A stretch of DNA of 64,000 nucleotides, taken from NCBI RefSeq assembly GCF_000230895.2, contig NC_016604.1, positions 372,001 through 436,000 of the forward strand. The letters run 5' to 3'. The notes under the pieces were generated by a model. That model saw nothing but the letters and a program-made list of their open reading frames with translations. It was not told the origin of the DNA and did no database searches. Shown piece after piece: positions 46,050 to 54,387 of the stretch (positions within the stretch are counted from its first letter, which is position 1; every line of letters starts with the position of its first letter). This stretch comes from Mycolicibacterium rhodesiae NBB3 (GTDB lineage: Bacteria; Actinomycetota; Actinomycetes; Mycobacteriales; Mycobacteriaceae). Made by a program: the position numbers and the translations under genes.

Positions 46050-46058
46050 AATATTCGG

Positions 46059-46748
46059 TCAGGCGACATCCAGGGTGATGACCATGTCGTGGCCGCTGGT
46101 CTTCCACGCTGCCTCGAAGACGTCGAGCGGGACCTGCTCGTCGGCGCCGTCCTCGGTGCCACTGTCGTTGAGGTGCACGATGCCGGCTTCGGTGTCGACG
46201 CCGGTGACCACCAGGTCGTGGTCGGCGTTCGTGCGATCGCCCTCTTCGTCCCAGATGGTCTCGGCGTTGACCCCGGCGATGACCTTGCGGCCGTCGTCGA
46301 GTGCATCGATCAGGGCGGGCATACCGGTCGGAACATCGATCTGGGCCGCGACGTCGTCGTCGGTGTAGACGGCGCGAATACCGTAGTGCGACAGCAGGAT
46401 CGGCAGGTCCTGCGAGTCGGTGCCATTGCCGCCGTCCGGGTTGTCGGCCGGCGGCGGAGTGTAGACCGGTCCGTCGTGGTGAGCGCTCGGCGTCGCTCCG
46501 GCCAGTGCGACGATCTCCTCTTCGCTGGGCTGGTTTCCGGTCAACTGGCCCACGACATCGGCGGTGGCCATCAGCGAGCAGTCGTCGAGGCTCTGCTGGA
46601 CCCAGAACGACGTGGCGTCGTCGGGGTTGCCGTGGATGCCGGGCGCAGTGTCGGCGGCGTTGGCGATCCCGCCGGCCAGGCCGATCGCGGCGGCGCCGAT
46701 GAGGGCGGCGGCGGTGATGGAGCGGATGCTGATCGTGAAGTTCTTCAT
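46059..46748 (-). CDS. Secreted C39/papain-like cysteine peptidase family protein (island paralogue)
   Basis: 229 residues with signal peptide ending near IANA (residue 31). Putative catalytic residues are Cys57 (LDDCSLMATADVVGQ), His177 (ADHDLVVTGVD) and Asn194 (HLNDSG). It is a close paralogue of the protein at 25552-26178 but carries an extra Pro/Gly-rich loop (TPPPADNPDGGNG) after residue 97. It is preceded by AAAAGGAA and, 66 bases upstream of ATG, by the tandem CAAGAATCCC site. It lies downstream of the kinase gene and before a strong terminator. The peptidase role is inferred. Confidence 0.8.
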   Translation of the reverse strand: MKNFTISIRSITAAALIGAAAIGLAGGIANAADTAPGIHGNPDDATSFWVQQSLDDCSLMATADVVGQLTGNQPSEEEIVALAGATPSAHHDGPVYTPPPADNPDGGNGTDSQDLPILLSHYGIRAVYTDDDVAAQIDVPTGMPALIDALDDGRKVIAGVNAETIWDEEGDRTNADHDLVVTGVDTEAGIVHLNDSGTEDGADEQVPLDVFEAAWKTSGHDMVITLDVA

Positions 46749-46814
46749 GAGGTTCCTTTTCTCGGTGGCGCCGGTGGTGCGCCGGTTGAGAAAAGGTTCG
46801 AGTCAACCCCTGCT

Positions 46815-46835
46815 GGGATTCTTGAGGGATTCTTA
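46815..46835 (-). promoter_or_regulatory. Tandem CAAGAATCCC-type direct repeat upstream of the island C39-like gene
   Basis: Read on the minus strand: TTAAGAATCCC then TCAAGAATCCC, 11-bp period (plus-strand GGGATTCTTG at 46815 and GGGATTCTTA at 46826). It ends 66 bases before the ATG at 46748 and begins 20 bases after the kinase-gene stop. Confidence 0.7.
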
Positions 46836-46855
46836 ACCCCTCTTGAGCAGGGGCG

Positions 46856-48406
46856 TCAGGTAGTGGAGACCCACCAGTCGTAGAGCGCCTTGATGTCGTT
46901 GCCCTGGGCAGCGCCCAGCATCAGATCCGAGGTCTTGGTCCAGACGAGGTCGGCCCTGCCGTTGAGCGTGCCGCAGGCCAACGAGCCCTCCGACTGATCG
47001 GGGGTGTTGTCGTAGTCCCAGTTGGCCGGCGAACCGTCGCCGCCCGGGCACGGCGTCAGCTGGTCGTCGGCGATCGCACTGTTGAAATCTTCCTCCAGCC
47101 GGTCGGCGTCGCTGTAGAGCGCGTAAACCGCGCCCTCATGGCCGTCACCGCTCGCGGTGGGCTTGCAGTCGACGGCAGCAATGGCGTTGGCCCAGTCCTT
47201 GTTCGGCGTGCAGGAATCCGGGTCAGGTACCAACGACATGAGCTGGCGTTCGGCCGGCGTGAGGTTGGGCGCGGTGACGGTGTTCGGCGCGTCCTCGGGC
47301 ATGGTGTGCGTGATCGTCACCGTCGATGACATCGTGGACGAATTCTCGGGCACCCGGGCCACCAGCCATGCCACGAGCGCCGCAACCGCGATCACTCCTG
47401 CGACGGCCGCGCCGCCGGCGAAGAGTGCACGGTGGTTGCGCCGGAGGGTCTGCGGTGGGTCCACCGCGGACGTCGGTTGGTCGGCAACGGGAACTCCGCC
47501 GACTGCAACCGTCGCCAGATGGGCCGGATGACTGGGGATCGGCACGTCGATCATCGGGCTGGAGTCGCTTCCGCCCACCACGGCCGCGGCGGCGCGCGCG
47601 AACTCGCCGGCGGAGTCGTAGCGGTCCGCCGCGTCTTTGGCCATGCCCTTGGCGATGATCGCGTCGAATGCGGGCGGGATGTCGGGGCGCACCTCGCTCG
47701 GCTTGGGCGGCGCCTCGATGAGGTGGGCGGTGATGAGCATGCTGATGCTGTCGGCCGCGAACGGCTGCTGACCGGTGAGGCACTGGTGCAGCACACACGC
47801 CAGCGCGTAGACGTCGGCCTTCTCGGTGACCGGCTTGGAGCTGAAGCGCTCCGGCGCCATATAGGCGTATGTGCCTATGGCCGTGCCCTTTTCGGTGAGC
47901 GTGTGGTCGGTGGCGGCGTTGGCGATGCCGAAGTCGACGAGGTAGGCGAAGTCGTCAGCGGTGATCAGGATGTTCTCGGGCTTGACGTCGCGGTGGGTGA
48001 TTCCGGCGGCATGGGCGGCGTCCAGCGCGGCGGCCACCTGACGGACGATCCACACCGCGCGTGCGGGCGCCATCGCGCCGTCCTTGGCCAGCACACTGCG
48101 CAGATCGGTGCCGTCGATCAGGCGCATGTCGACGTACAGGACTCCGTCGATCTCGCCGTAGTCATGGATGGGCACCACGTGCGGCTCTTGCAGCTGACCC
48201 GCGGCGCGGGCCTCACGCTGCAGCCGTTCCCGGAACACCGGGTCGTGCGAGAGAGAGTCAGGCAGCAGTTTGAGCGCGACGGTACGGCCCTTGACGGTGT
48301 CGTGGGCCTCGTAGACCTCGCCCATCCCACCGCGGCCGATCAGGCTGTTGAGGTGATAGGGGCCCAACTGCGAGCCCACCCGCGAGTTGTGCGGGGAATC
48401 GTTCAT
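46856..48406 (-). CDS. PknH-like transmembrane Ser/Thr protein kinase with distinct extracellular domain
   Basis: 516 residues. The Hanks-type kinase domain (residues 17-275) has GRGGMGEVYEA, Lys46 in TVALKLL, HRDVKPEN (Asp140), DFG at 158-160 and activation-loop GTAIGTYAYMAPE with Thr175 and Thr179, positioned like the autophosphorylated Thr pair of PknH. A juxtamembrane linker is followed by a transmembrane helix at about 328-350. The extracellular domain of about 165 residues holds four cysteines (DSC, VDC, TPC, LACGTLNG) and ends YDWWVSTT; it does not resemble the PknH sensor. It follows the EmbR-like gene by about 80 bases, mirroring pknH-embR pairing. Confidence 0.9.
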   Translation of the reverse strand: MNDSPHNSRVGSQLGPYHLNSLIGRGGMGEVYEAHDTVKGRTVALKLLPDSLSHDPVFRERLQREARAAGQLQEPHVVPIHDYGEIDGVLYVDMRLIDGTDLRSVLAKDGAMAPARAVWIVRQVAAALDAAHAAGITHRDVKPENILITADDFAYLVDFGIANAATDHTLTEKGTAIGTYAYMAPERFSSKPVTEKADVYALACVLHQCLTGQQPFAADSISMLITAHLIEAPPKPSEVRPDIPPAFDAIIAKGMAKDAADRYDSAGEFARAAAAVVGGSDSSPMIDVPIPSHPAHLATVAVGGVPVADQPTSAVDPPQTLRRNHRALFAGGAAVAGVIAVAALVAWLVARVPENSSTMSSTVTITHTMPEDAPNTVTAPNLTPAERQLMSLVPDPDSCTPNKDWANAIAAVDCKPTASGDGHEGAVYALYSDADRLEEDFNSAIADDQLTPCPGGDGSPANWDYDNTPDQSEGSLACGTLNGRADLVWTKTSDLMLGAAQGNDIKALYDWWVSTT

Positions 48407-48486
48407 CGCCGCCTTTCCTCGCACACCTGTATCCCGAGAACCGTACTACTACACGACGTGACCACAGGCCAATCGCCACGGCGGCG

Positions 48487-49635
48487 TCAGGTTGCGCGCG
48501 CCCCAGTGGCGTCGTACTCGAACGTGAAAACGTGCCCGCAGATCCGGATTTGGTCACCGTCGGCCAGCGAGACACTGCCCTGGATCCGGGTGCCGCCGAG
48601 CTCGACGCCATTGGCCGACCGCAGATCGCTGACCGCGAAACCCGTTCCGGTGTCGATGATTGCGGCGTGGTGACGACTGACCTTCTCGTCGTCGAGCACG
48701 ATGTCGTTGTCGGGCAGCCTGCCGATCTTGGTGGCGACCGAGCGCAGCGGATGGCGGTGGCCCGACGCGTCGACCAGCCATACCGCGCCGCCGCCACTCT
48801 CTACCCGCGTGCGCTGGTCGAGAACGGTCTTCGCGCCGACGGCCGTCGTGCGCGCCGCCTTTTTCACGTCGAGCGGCTCCTGGCGCAGGATTTTGTCGTG
48901 CAGGGTCTGCACTGTCGGACCGGGATCGATCCCGAGGTCGTCGGCCAGTGCGGTTTTCAGCCGGCGGTACGCGTCGAGCGCGTCGGACTGTCGTTCGCAC
49001 AGGTAGTAGGCGCTGATCAGCTGCGCCCACAACGGTTCGCGATACGGATGTTCGGCCACCTGCGATTCCAGGTCGCCGATGATCATCGCGGCCCGACCGC
49101 AGGCGAGTTCGGCTTCGGCGCGTGCGGTGACGACGGTCAGTCGCTCTTCGTCGAGGGCGGTGGCGAACGGGTCGACGAAGGGAAACTCGCGCAAGTCCTC
49201 GAGTACGGCGCCGCGCCACTGCTCCAGTGCGGTGGTCAGGTGCCGGCTCGCCCACTCGAAGTCGCCGGCTGCGGCTGCGATGACGCCGGCGGCCTTCTCG
49301 GTCGCGAAGCGGCCCAGATCGCACGCGCTGTCGGCGACGGCCAGCCGGTATCCGGGCGGGGCGCTCGCCAAGGTCTTCTGCGGGGCGGGGTCTCCCTGGC
49401 TGAGCAGCTTGCGCAGGTTGGACACGTAGGAGTGGACGCTGCCCCGCGCGCCGGGCAGGGGCGACTCGCCCCAGACCGCGCTGATCAGCGTGTCGACGGC
49501 GACCGCGCGGTTGCGGTTGATGACCAGCGTGGCGAGCATGGCGCGCAGCTTGGGCGTCCCGACCGCGACTTCGACGCCGTTCACAGTCATCTGCATCGGG
49601 CCGAGCACCCCGAACCCGAGAGCTGAATCCCCCAT
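48487..49635 (-). CDS. EmbR-like SARP/FHA transcription regulator
   Basis: 382 residues from ATG 49635. Domains in order: winged-helix SARP DNA-binding domain (about 8-100; LVINRNRAVAVDTLISAVWG, VSNLRKLL), bacterial transcriptional activator domain (about 105-255; YLCERQSDALDAYRRLKTAL), and FHA (about 280-375) with Arg306 in IGRLPDND, Ser320 in SRHHA and Asn342 in SANG, the phosphothreonine-binding set of M. tuberculosis EmbR. Overall resemblance to EmbR is high. It should bind the phosphorylated neighbouring kinase. A frame open to 49764 lacks family resemblance in its first 43 residues. Confidence 0.92.
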   Translation of the reverse strand: MGDSALGFGVLGPMQMTVNGVEVAVGTPKLRAMLATLVINRNRAVAVDTLISAVWGESPLPGARGSVHSYVSNLRKLLSQGDPAPQKTLASAPPGYRLAVADSACDLGRFATEKAAGVIAAAAGDFEWASRHLTTALEQWRGAVLEDLREFPFVDPFATALDEERLTVVTARAEAELACGRAAMIIGDLESQVAEHPYREPLWAQLISAYYLCERQSDALDAYRRLKTALADDLGIDPGPTVQTLHDKILRQEPLDVKKAARTTAVGAKTVLDQRTRVESGGGAVWLVDASGHRHPLRSVATKIGRLPDNDIVLDDEKVSRHHAAIIDTGTGFAVSDLRSANGVELGGTRIQGSVSLADGDQIRICGHVFTFEYDATGARAT

Positions 49636-49712
49636 GTGGTGCGCTGCCTTTCCGTCGGTGTGTCGCTGCTTGCTCAATTGTGACCCAGCACCAGAGCCTG
49701 CCCGGAAACCGA

Positions 49713-49746
49713 CCTGGGGGCGCAGGCTTTCGCCCACGCCCCCAGG
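49713..49746 (-). terminator. Hairpin between Ala/Pro-rich secreted gene and embR-like gene
   Basis: CCTGGGGGCG / CGCCCCCAGG, a perfect 10-bp stem with a 14-base loop that contains a second small GC stem. It lies 38 bases after the stop of the upstream gene. Without a U tract it could be an attenuator between the two genes. Confidence 0.6.
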
Positions 49747-49783
49747 AAGGGTGCTGCTGATCATTCAGTTGTCGGTCGCCCGC

Positions 49784-50908
49784 TCACCGCAGTGCGACGT
49801 TGTAGCCGGGCAGCGGTGCTGCCGACGGCGCAGCCAGACCGGGAAGTTGCAGCGTCTTGGTGATCACGAACTGCTGCTCCCCATTCGGGCTCTTCGACCA
49901 CTGCCCCCAGGCGGAGACAGCACCGTCGATCAACACCCGACGCGCACCGATGGCGGAGTCGTCGCCAAGATCGGCCAGCGTCTTGACCCGGAACGGCTGC
50001 GAGCTGCCGTTGGGGTAGTTCAGCTTCACGAGCACGTTCTTGAGCGTCGTCAACGGTGTCGCCTTGGGACCGCCGCCGGTGAAGCTGCCGACAGACACCT
50101 GCCGGATCGGCCCGGACGGATCCTTCACGACGGAGGTGAAGGGGTACACGCCGGGCGCAGGCGCATCGAGAGCCACCCGCTGCAAGGGCGGCACGGTGAC
50201 GACCCGCGGAGCATTGTCGTAGGTGTAGTACAGGCTCATCGGGTAGTTGTAGGGGTTGAGGATGACCGGATTGTTGTTGGCGTCGTAGCTGACCCAGCTC
50301 GAATCCCACGTTGTCACTTCGTGATTCCACTCGTCGGTGGTCGTGGTGCTCTCGCTCGTCATCGTCTCCTCCACGAGTTCGGTCATCTCCTGCACCTCGC
50401 TCGCCTGCGCGGGCTCGGGATCGGCCGACACCGGCTCGGCCGCCTCGGCCGCGTTGATGTCATCCTGCGACGGGGCATCCGCGGACGGAACGTTGTCCGG
50501 AGCGTCTGCCGGCGTGTGGTCGGCGGGTGCGTCGGCCGGCGCTTCCGGTGCGGAGTCGGCCGGCGCATCGGCCGGTGATTCCGGTGCGGAGTCGGCAGGC
50601 GCATCGGCCGGCGTGTCCGCTGGAGCCTCGGGCTCGGTCACCGGCGCCTCAGGTGCTTCGGGTGCCTCGGGTGCCGAGTCGTTGGCGGCGGGCTCGGACT
50701 GATCGTCCAGAGCGGTCACGTCCTGGGCTGGGCCCTCGGACGAGTCGCCGTCCTCGCTCTGCTTGTGACCGGCGAACTGATGCGAGTGAGCCGCCAGTGC
50801 CGAGTCCTGATGCGGGATGACGGCGGCATTGGCAGCGCCTGCCAGACCGAGGGACGCGCTGCCGATGAGGCCGGCGACCAGAACCGCGCGGAGGGTGTTC
50901 TTGTTCAT
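49784..50908 (-). CDS. Secreted Ala/Pro/Asp-rich repeat protein
   Basis: 374 residues. The signal peptide (MNKNTLRAVLVAGLIGSASLG) is cleaved after AANA near residue 28. Residues 55-165 are an acidic Pro/Ala/Glu low-complexity region with repeated PADAPADSAPE-type units, likely extended and wall-spanning. The C-terminal 190 residues are folded, with DSSWVSYDANNNPVILNPYNYP, YYTYDNAPRVVTVPPLQRVALD and VSVGSFTGGGPKATPLTTL. No family recognised. AGGAG precedes ATG, and the tandem CAAGAATCCC-type site lies 75 bases upstream, overlapping the end of tmk. Confidence 0.8.
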   Translation of the reverse strand: MNKNTLRAVLVAGLIGSASLGLAGAANAAVIPHQDSALAAHSHQFAGHKQSEDGDSSEGPAQDVTALDDQSEPAANDSAPEAPEAPEAPVTEPEAPADTPADAPADSAPESPADAPADSAPEAPADAPADHTPADAPDNVPSADAPSQDDINAAEAAEPVSADPEPAQASEVQEMTELVEETMTSESTTTTDEWNHEVTTWDSSWVSYDANNNPVILNPYNYPMSLYYTYDNAPRVVTVPPLQRVALDAPAPGVYPFTSVVKDPSGPIRQVSVGSFTGGGPKATPLTTLKNVLVKLNYPNGSSQPFRVKTLADLGDDSAIGARRVLIDGAVSAWGQWSKSPNGEQQFVITKTLQLPGLAAPSAAPLPGYNVALR

Positions 50909-50983
50909 GTCGTACTCCTGTGTCTCTCCCCACGGACCCGAGTGGTGCGTGGTGGTGAGAACAGGTTGCGGAGAACGGCTCCA

Positions 50984-51004
50984 GGGATTCTTGAGGGATT
51001 CTTA
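50984..51004 (-). promoter_or_regulatory. Tandem CAAGAATCCC-type direct repeat upstream of the Ala/Pro-rich secreted gene
   Basis: On the minus strand TAAGAATCCC and CAAGAATCCC lie 11 bp apart (plus-strand GGGATTCTTG at 50984 and GGGATTCTTA at 50995). The first copy overlaps the tmk stop codon TAA. The site ends 75 bases before the ATG at 50908. Confidence 0.7.
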
Positions 51005-51649
51005 TGCCGTGTCCGAGGCCGGTCGGGACAACCGATTGGCGAGCTCGCGCGCGTCGACCTCGGGAGGCACGACGTGCCACTGTCCTGACCAGTTCGCTTC
51101 GGCCAATGCGGCGTACACCTCACCGGTGCGACGCTGCAGGCCGTCGTCGCGTTCATAGGCGTCTTTGGCGCGATCGGCCTCCTGCAGCGCACGGTTGTCG
51201 GCACGCGCGGCGGCGAGCTCGACCGGCACCGCGAGCAGAATCTGGGCGTCGGGCTTCGGGAGTTTGAGCCGGTCGTACTCGAGAGCGCGTACCCATTCGA
51301 CGGCGTCGCCGTCTGCACCCTGGTGGAGGCGGGCCGCGCTGTAGGCGGCGTTGGAGGCGACGAAGCGGTCGAGGATCACGACGTCGTATGTGTCGGTGAG
51401 GTGGCCGATCTGCTCCTTGGCGCCGGCGCGGTCGAGGGCGAACAGCACCGCCATCGCGTAGACGGATTCGGCGAGGTCGCCGTGGCTGCCGCGCAGCGCC
51501 TCGGCGGCAAGGTCGGCTTCCACCGAATCGCCGTAGCGAGGAAAGGCCAGGGTGGCGACGGACTTGTGCGCGCTCTCGAACGCGGCGCGCAGGCCGTTGG
51601 TCAGAGTCCGCTTACCCGCGCCGTCGACGCCTTCGATCACGATGAGCAC
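51002..51649 (-). CDS. tmk: Thymidylate kinase
   Basis: 215 residues. The P-loop is IEGVDGAGKRTLT at the N-terminus; the phosphate-binding/DRX motif is ILDRFVASNAAY; ADNRALQEADRAKDAYERDDGLQRR forms the lid and following helix. It phosphorylates dTMP to dTDP and is essential. It corresponds to Rv3247c, which in M. tuberculosis is directly upstream of mtrA; here about 5 kb of accessory genes separate the two. Its stop codon lies inside a tandem control repeat of the downstream gene. Confidence 0.95.
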   Translation of the reverse strand: MLIVIEGVDGAGKRTLTNGLRAAFESAHKSVATLAFPRYGDSVEADLAAEALRGSHGDLAESVYAMAVLFALDRAGAKEQIGHLTDTYDVVILDRFVASNAAYSAARLHQGADGDAVEWVRALEYDRLKLPKPDAQILLAVPVELAAARADNRALQEADRAKDAYERDDGLQRRTGEVYAALAEANWSGQWHVVPPEVDARELANRLSRPASDTA

Positions 51650-51741
51650 GCAGCGAGCGTAGCGGCGCGGCCGCCGATGAGTTTCGTCGCCGGCGACGGT
51701 CTACCTCGATGACCGATCCAGGCGACGGGGAGGATGACGCG

Positions 51742-52428
51742 ATGACGGAGCACACGGTCGGGACGCGCGAACAGTGGCGAGCCGCCTATGAGAGGCAGCT
51801 GGCCAACGAGAAGGAGTTGACGCGACGCGCCACCGCGCTCGCCGAGGAGCGGCAACGGCTGCCGTGGGTGCCGGTCGACAAGGAGTACGTGTTCGACACG
51901 ACCCACGGTCAGCGCACGCTGGCCGAATTGTTCGACGGCCGCTCCCAGTTGATCGTGCGGCACTTCATGCACGGTCCTAACACTCCGGAGGGCTGCCCGG
52001 GCTGCACCTTCGAAACCGACAACCTGGTCGGCGCGGTGCCACACCTGGCGCAGCGCGATGTGACCTTCCTGCTGGCGTCGCGTTCGCCGCTGCCGGTGCT
52101 CACCGCATACAAGGAGCGGATGGGCTGGGACGTGGAGTGGGTGTCGTCCGGCGGCAGCGACTTCGACGCCGACTTCTTCGAGCACATGTACGTGCCGACA
52201 CCGCGCCGCGACCCGGGGCCGGGCGGCGGCAGCATGCTCGACGTGATGGAGCTGATGGCGTTGAGTTGCTTCGCGCTTCAGGACGGCACCGTCTTTCACA
52301 CGTACTCGACCTACGATCGCGGCACCGAAGCATTGAACGCGACGTGGCAGTTGCTGGACCGCGCACCCAACGGCCGCGGCGAGGATTTCTCCGACTGGCC
52401 GCGCAAGCGCGACGAGTACGGCACATAG
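51742..52428 (+). CDS. DUF899 thioredoxin-like family protein
   Basis: 228 residues from ATG 51742, which GGGGAGG precedes by about 8 bases. DUF899 signatures: REQWRAAYERQLANEKELTRR, RQRLPWVPVDKEYVFD, LIVRHFMHGPNTPEGCPGCTFETDNL (the CPGC pair sits where thioredoxin has CxxC) and FHTYSTYDRGTEALNATWQLLD. A redox role is inferred from the fold; function is not established. Divergent from tmk, with no operon partner. Confidence 0.88.
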   Translation: MTEHTVGTREQWRAAYERQLANEKELTRRATALAEERQRLPWVPVDKEYVFDTTHGQRTLAELFDGRSQLIVRHFMHGPNTPEGCPGCTFETDNLVGAVPHLAQRDVTFLLASRSPLPVLTAYKERMGWDVEWVSSGGSDFDADFFEHMYVPTPRRDPGPGGGSMLDVMELMALSCFALQDGTVFHTYSTYDRGTEALNATWQLLDRAPNGRGEDFSDWPRKRDEYGT

Positions 52429-52470
52429 CTCCACGCCGTTCGTAGGCGTCGCCGAGACTATCCCCGGTCG

Positions 52471-53781
52471 CTAGAACTGCCCGCAGTTCGGTGTCGTCGG
52501 TAACCCATTGAAGCGGTCGGCAACCCACTGCATCGCCCGCTCGCCGTCCACCAGCATCGGCAGCGCGTGATTCACCACGAGCTTGTTCAGAAACGGCGGC
52601 TCTTCGTTCGTCCAGAACTGCACATCGGCTCCCTGTGCGCACCAGTCACGGCCCAGCTGCGCCGCCGGCCCGTATGGCACCAGCGGATCGAATCGGTTAC
52701 TGAGGATCATCACCGGCGCGTTGGGTCTGTACTTGCCGATCTTCTGCATGTCGAAGAGGCTCGCGAACGGCTCCTCCTTGACCAACTGATTGATGTCTTC
52801 GTTGAAGTACGGCTGCAGGTGCCGAAACATGAACTTGGTGATCGTCTCCGCGACGCACTGATCCTGCACCTTGTACAAGAAGTCGGCTCCGCGCGGCGTC
52901 AGCTTCGACCGGATGGCCTGCTCGAATTCGGGGTAGGTGCTGATGACGGAGTTCAATGCGTATGCGACGGCCCCGACGAGCGCGCTGCCGTCCGCGTACG
53001 GAAAGAGCTCTTTCAGATCGGCAGGTGGCGCACCCGCGTAGGTCCCCACGACGTGAAGATCCGGCGCGTACGACGACGCCAGCTCGGCCGCTGCCGCCGC
53101 AGCCCCGCCGCCCTGCGAATAGCCCCAAAAGGCAACGGGGCCATGCGGATCCAGCGACGTACCCGGCAGCCGCATCGCCGCCCGGCCGGCATCGAGCATG
53201 GCGTCGGCCTGAGCCACCCGGTTCACGTAGGTGTGCAGTCCCGGCGTGCCAAGCCCCTGATAGTCGGTCATGACGATCGCGAACCCGCGCGCGACCATCG
53301 TCGAGACGAACAGTTCCTCGTAGTTGAACGCCAGGTCCAGCCACGGCGACCAGTGGATGCCCTGATTGAACTGACGCGACGGGGCGCACTGATCGCCCTG
53401 ACCCTGAGTGCCTGGTCCGTAGACGATCAGCGGGCGCGGGCCCTTGCCGGGCCAGGCGTTGAAGGGCTCGAAATAGGTACCCGTCACCGCCATCGGGTTT
53501 CCGCGAGCGTCGGTGCTGCGGTACATGATTCGCGTCCCGTTGGCCATGATCATGCCCAGCTGACCCGACGGCTCCAATACCAACCGCGACGGTTCGGTAC
53601 GGATCAGATCGCCCGGCTGTCCTGGCGGCAGCGGACTCGGAGGCTCGTAGAAGGCTTGGTACTCGTCCTCGTTGAAGTAGGGGTTGTGGTCGTCGATCGT
53701 CGGATCGTCGTCGGCGTGGGCAAGCGGCGCGAAGCACGCGGCCAGAGCAAGGACGACTGCGACAACGACCCCCCGAAGCAC
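52471..53781 (-). CDS. Secreted lipase (secretory lipase/LIP family)
   Basis: 436 residues with a signal peptide (MLRGVVVAVVLALAACFAPLAHA, cleavage after AHA near residue 23). The alpha/beta hydrolase nucleophile elbow is WGYSQGGGAAA. Catalytic Asp is likely in LSNRFDPLVPYG and His in VNHALPM near the C-terminus. YGPGTQGQGDQCAPS and a distant Cys pair (QDQC, RDWC, PNCGQF) are typical of the PF03583 secretory lipases. It would hydrolyse extracellular lipids. Monocistronic; divergent from the haemophore-like gene. Confidence 0.9.
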   Translation of the reverse strand: MLRGVVVAVVLALAACFAPLAHADDDPTIDDHNPYFNEDEYQAFYEPPSPLPPGQPGDLIRTEPSRLVLEPSGQLGMIMANGTRIMYRSTDARGNPMAVTGTYFEPFNAWPGKGPRPLIVYGPGTQGQGDQCAPSRQFNQGIHWSPWLDLAFNYEELFVSTMVARGFAIVMTDYQGLGTPGLHTYVNRVAQADAMLDAGRAAMRLPGTSLDPHGPVAFWGYSQGGGAAAAAAELASSYAPDLHVVGTYAGAPPADLKELFPYADGSALVGAVAYALNSVISTYPEFEQAIRSKLTPRGADFLYKVQDQCVAETITKFMFRHLQPYFNEDINQLVKEEPFASLFDMQKIGKYRPNAPVMILSNRFDPLVPYGPAAQLGRDWCAQGADVQFWTNEEPPFLNKLVVNHALPMLVDGERAMQWVADRFNGLPTTPNCGQF

Positions 53782-53955
53782 CCGTGGACCGTAACAGAAT
53801 CGTGAGGGGCGCTAGGTTGTTGCGCCGAAGCGGCGACATGTGCGGCAACTGCGGGTTTCCTGTGCAAGGCCTTGGGAAGGAAGGCGACGGCGCCCGGAGC
53901 GCACCAGACTCGTACTGAGACCGCGCTAGTCCTGAATGCACGAGGAGTTCATCCG

Positions 53956-54324
53956 ATGCTCACCGCACGCGCTACACGCCGTCTGGTGGTACCCGCACTC
54001 GCCGGCGCAGCGACATGCGCCGCACTGCTCGGCGTATCCCCCCTCGCGAACGCCGACAATGTTGGGCAGAATCCGCCGGGCTGCACCGCCGCCGACATGG
54101 AAGGTGTCCGGGCCGGCGTGGATGCGTCGACTTCGGCATATCTGTTCACCCATCCGGACCTGAACGGGTTCATGAACTCGCTGCAGCACCTGTCGCGGGC
54201 CCAGGCCGCCGAGCACATCACCGGCTACATGGAGACCCATCCGCAGGAGAACGCCGAGATGATCGGCATTCGCCAGCCGCTGACGGACATCAAGAACCAC
54301 TGCGGATCGCTGGTCAGCCCCTAG
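53956..54324 (+). CDS. Secreted haemophore-like haem-binding protein
   Basis: 122 residues: a signal peptide (MLTARATRRLVVPALAG, cleavage near ANA at residue 36) followed by a helical domain of about 85 residues with two cysteines (PPGCTAAD and KNHCGSL), the layout of the mycobacterial haemophore Rv0203 family. YLFTHPDLNGFMNSL and the helix ending GYMETHPQENAEM provide tyrosine and histidine that could contact haem. Haem binding is inferred from family. GAGGAG lies 8 bases before ATG 53956. A strong terminator follows. Confidence 0.82.
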   Translation: MLTARATRRLVVPALAGAATCAALLGVSPLANADNVGQNPPGCTAADMEGVRAGVDASTSAYLFTHPDLNGFMNSLQHLSRAQAAEHITGYMETHPQENAEMIGIRQPLTDIKNHCGSLVSP

Positions 54325-54340
54325 TAACGCCACCACACGA

Positions 54341-54380
54341 AAAAGGCCCCTGGCGCAACGCGTGCCAGGGGCCTTTTCTC
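54341..54380. terminator. Bidirectional hairpin terminator
   Basis: Perfect 14-bp stem AAAAGGCCCCTGGC / GCCAGGGGCCTTTT with a 9-base loop, between the convergent haemophore-like gene and sahH. A-tract and T-tract sides make it functional from both directions. Confidence 0.92.
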
Positions 54381-54387
54381 GTGAAGA

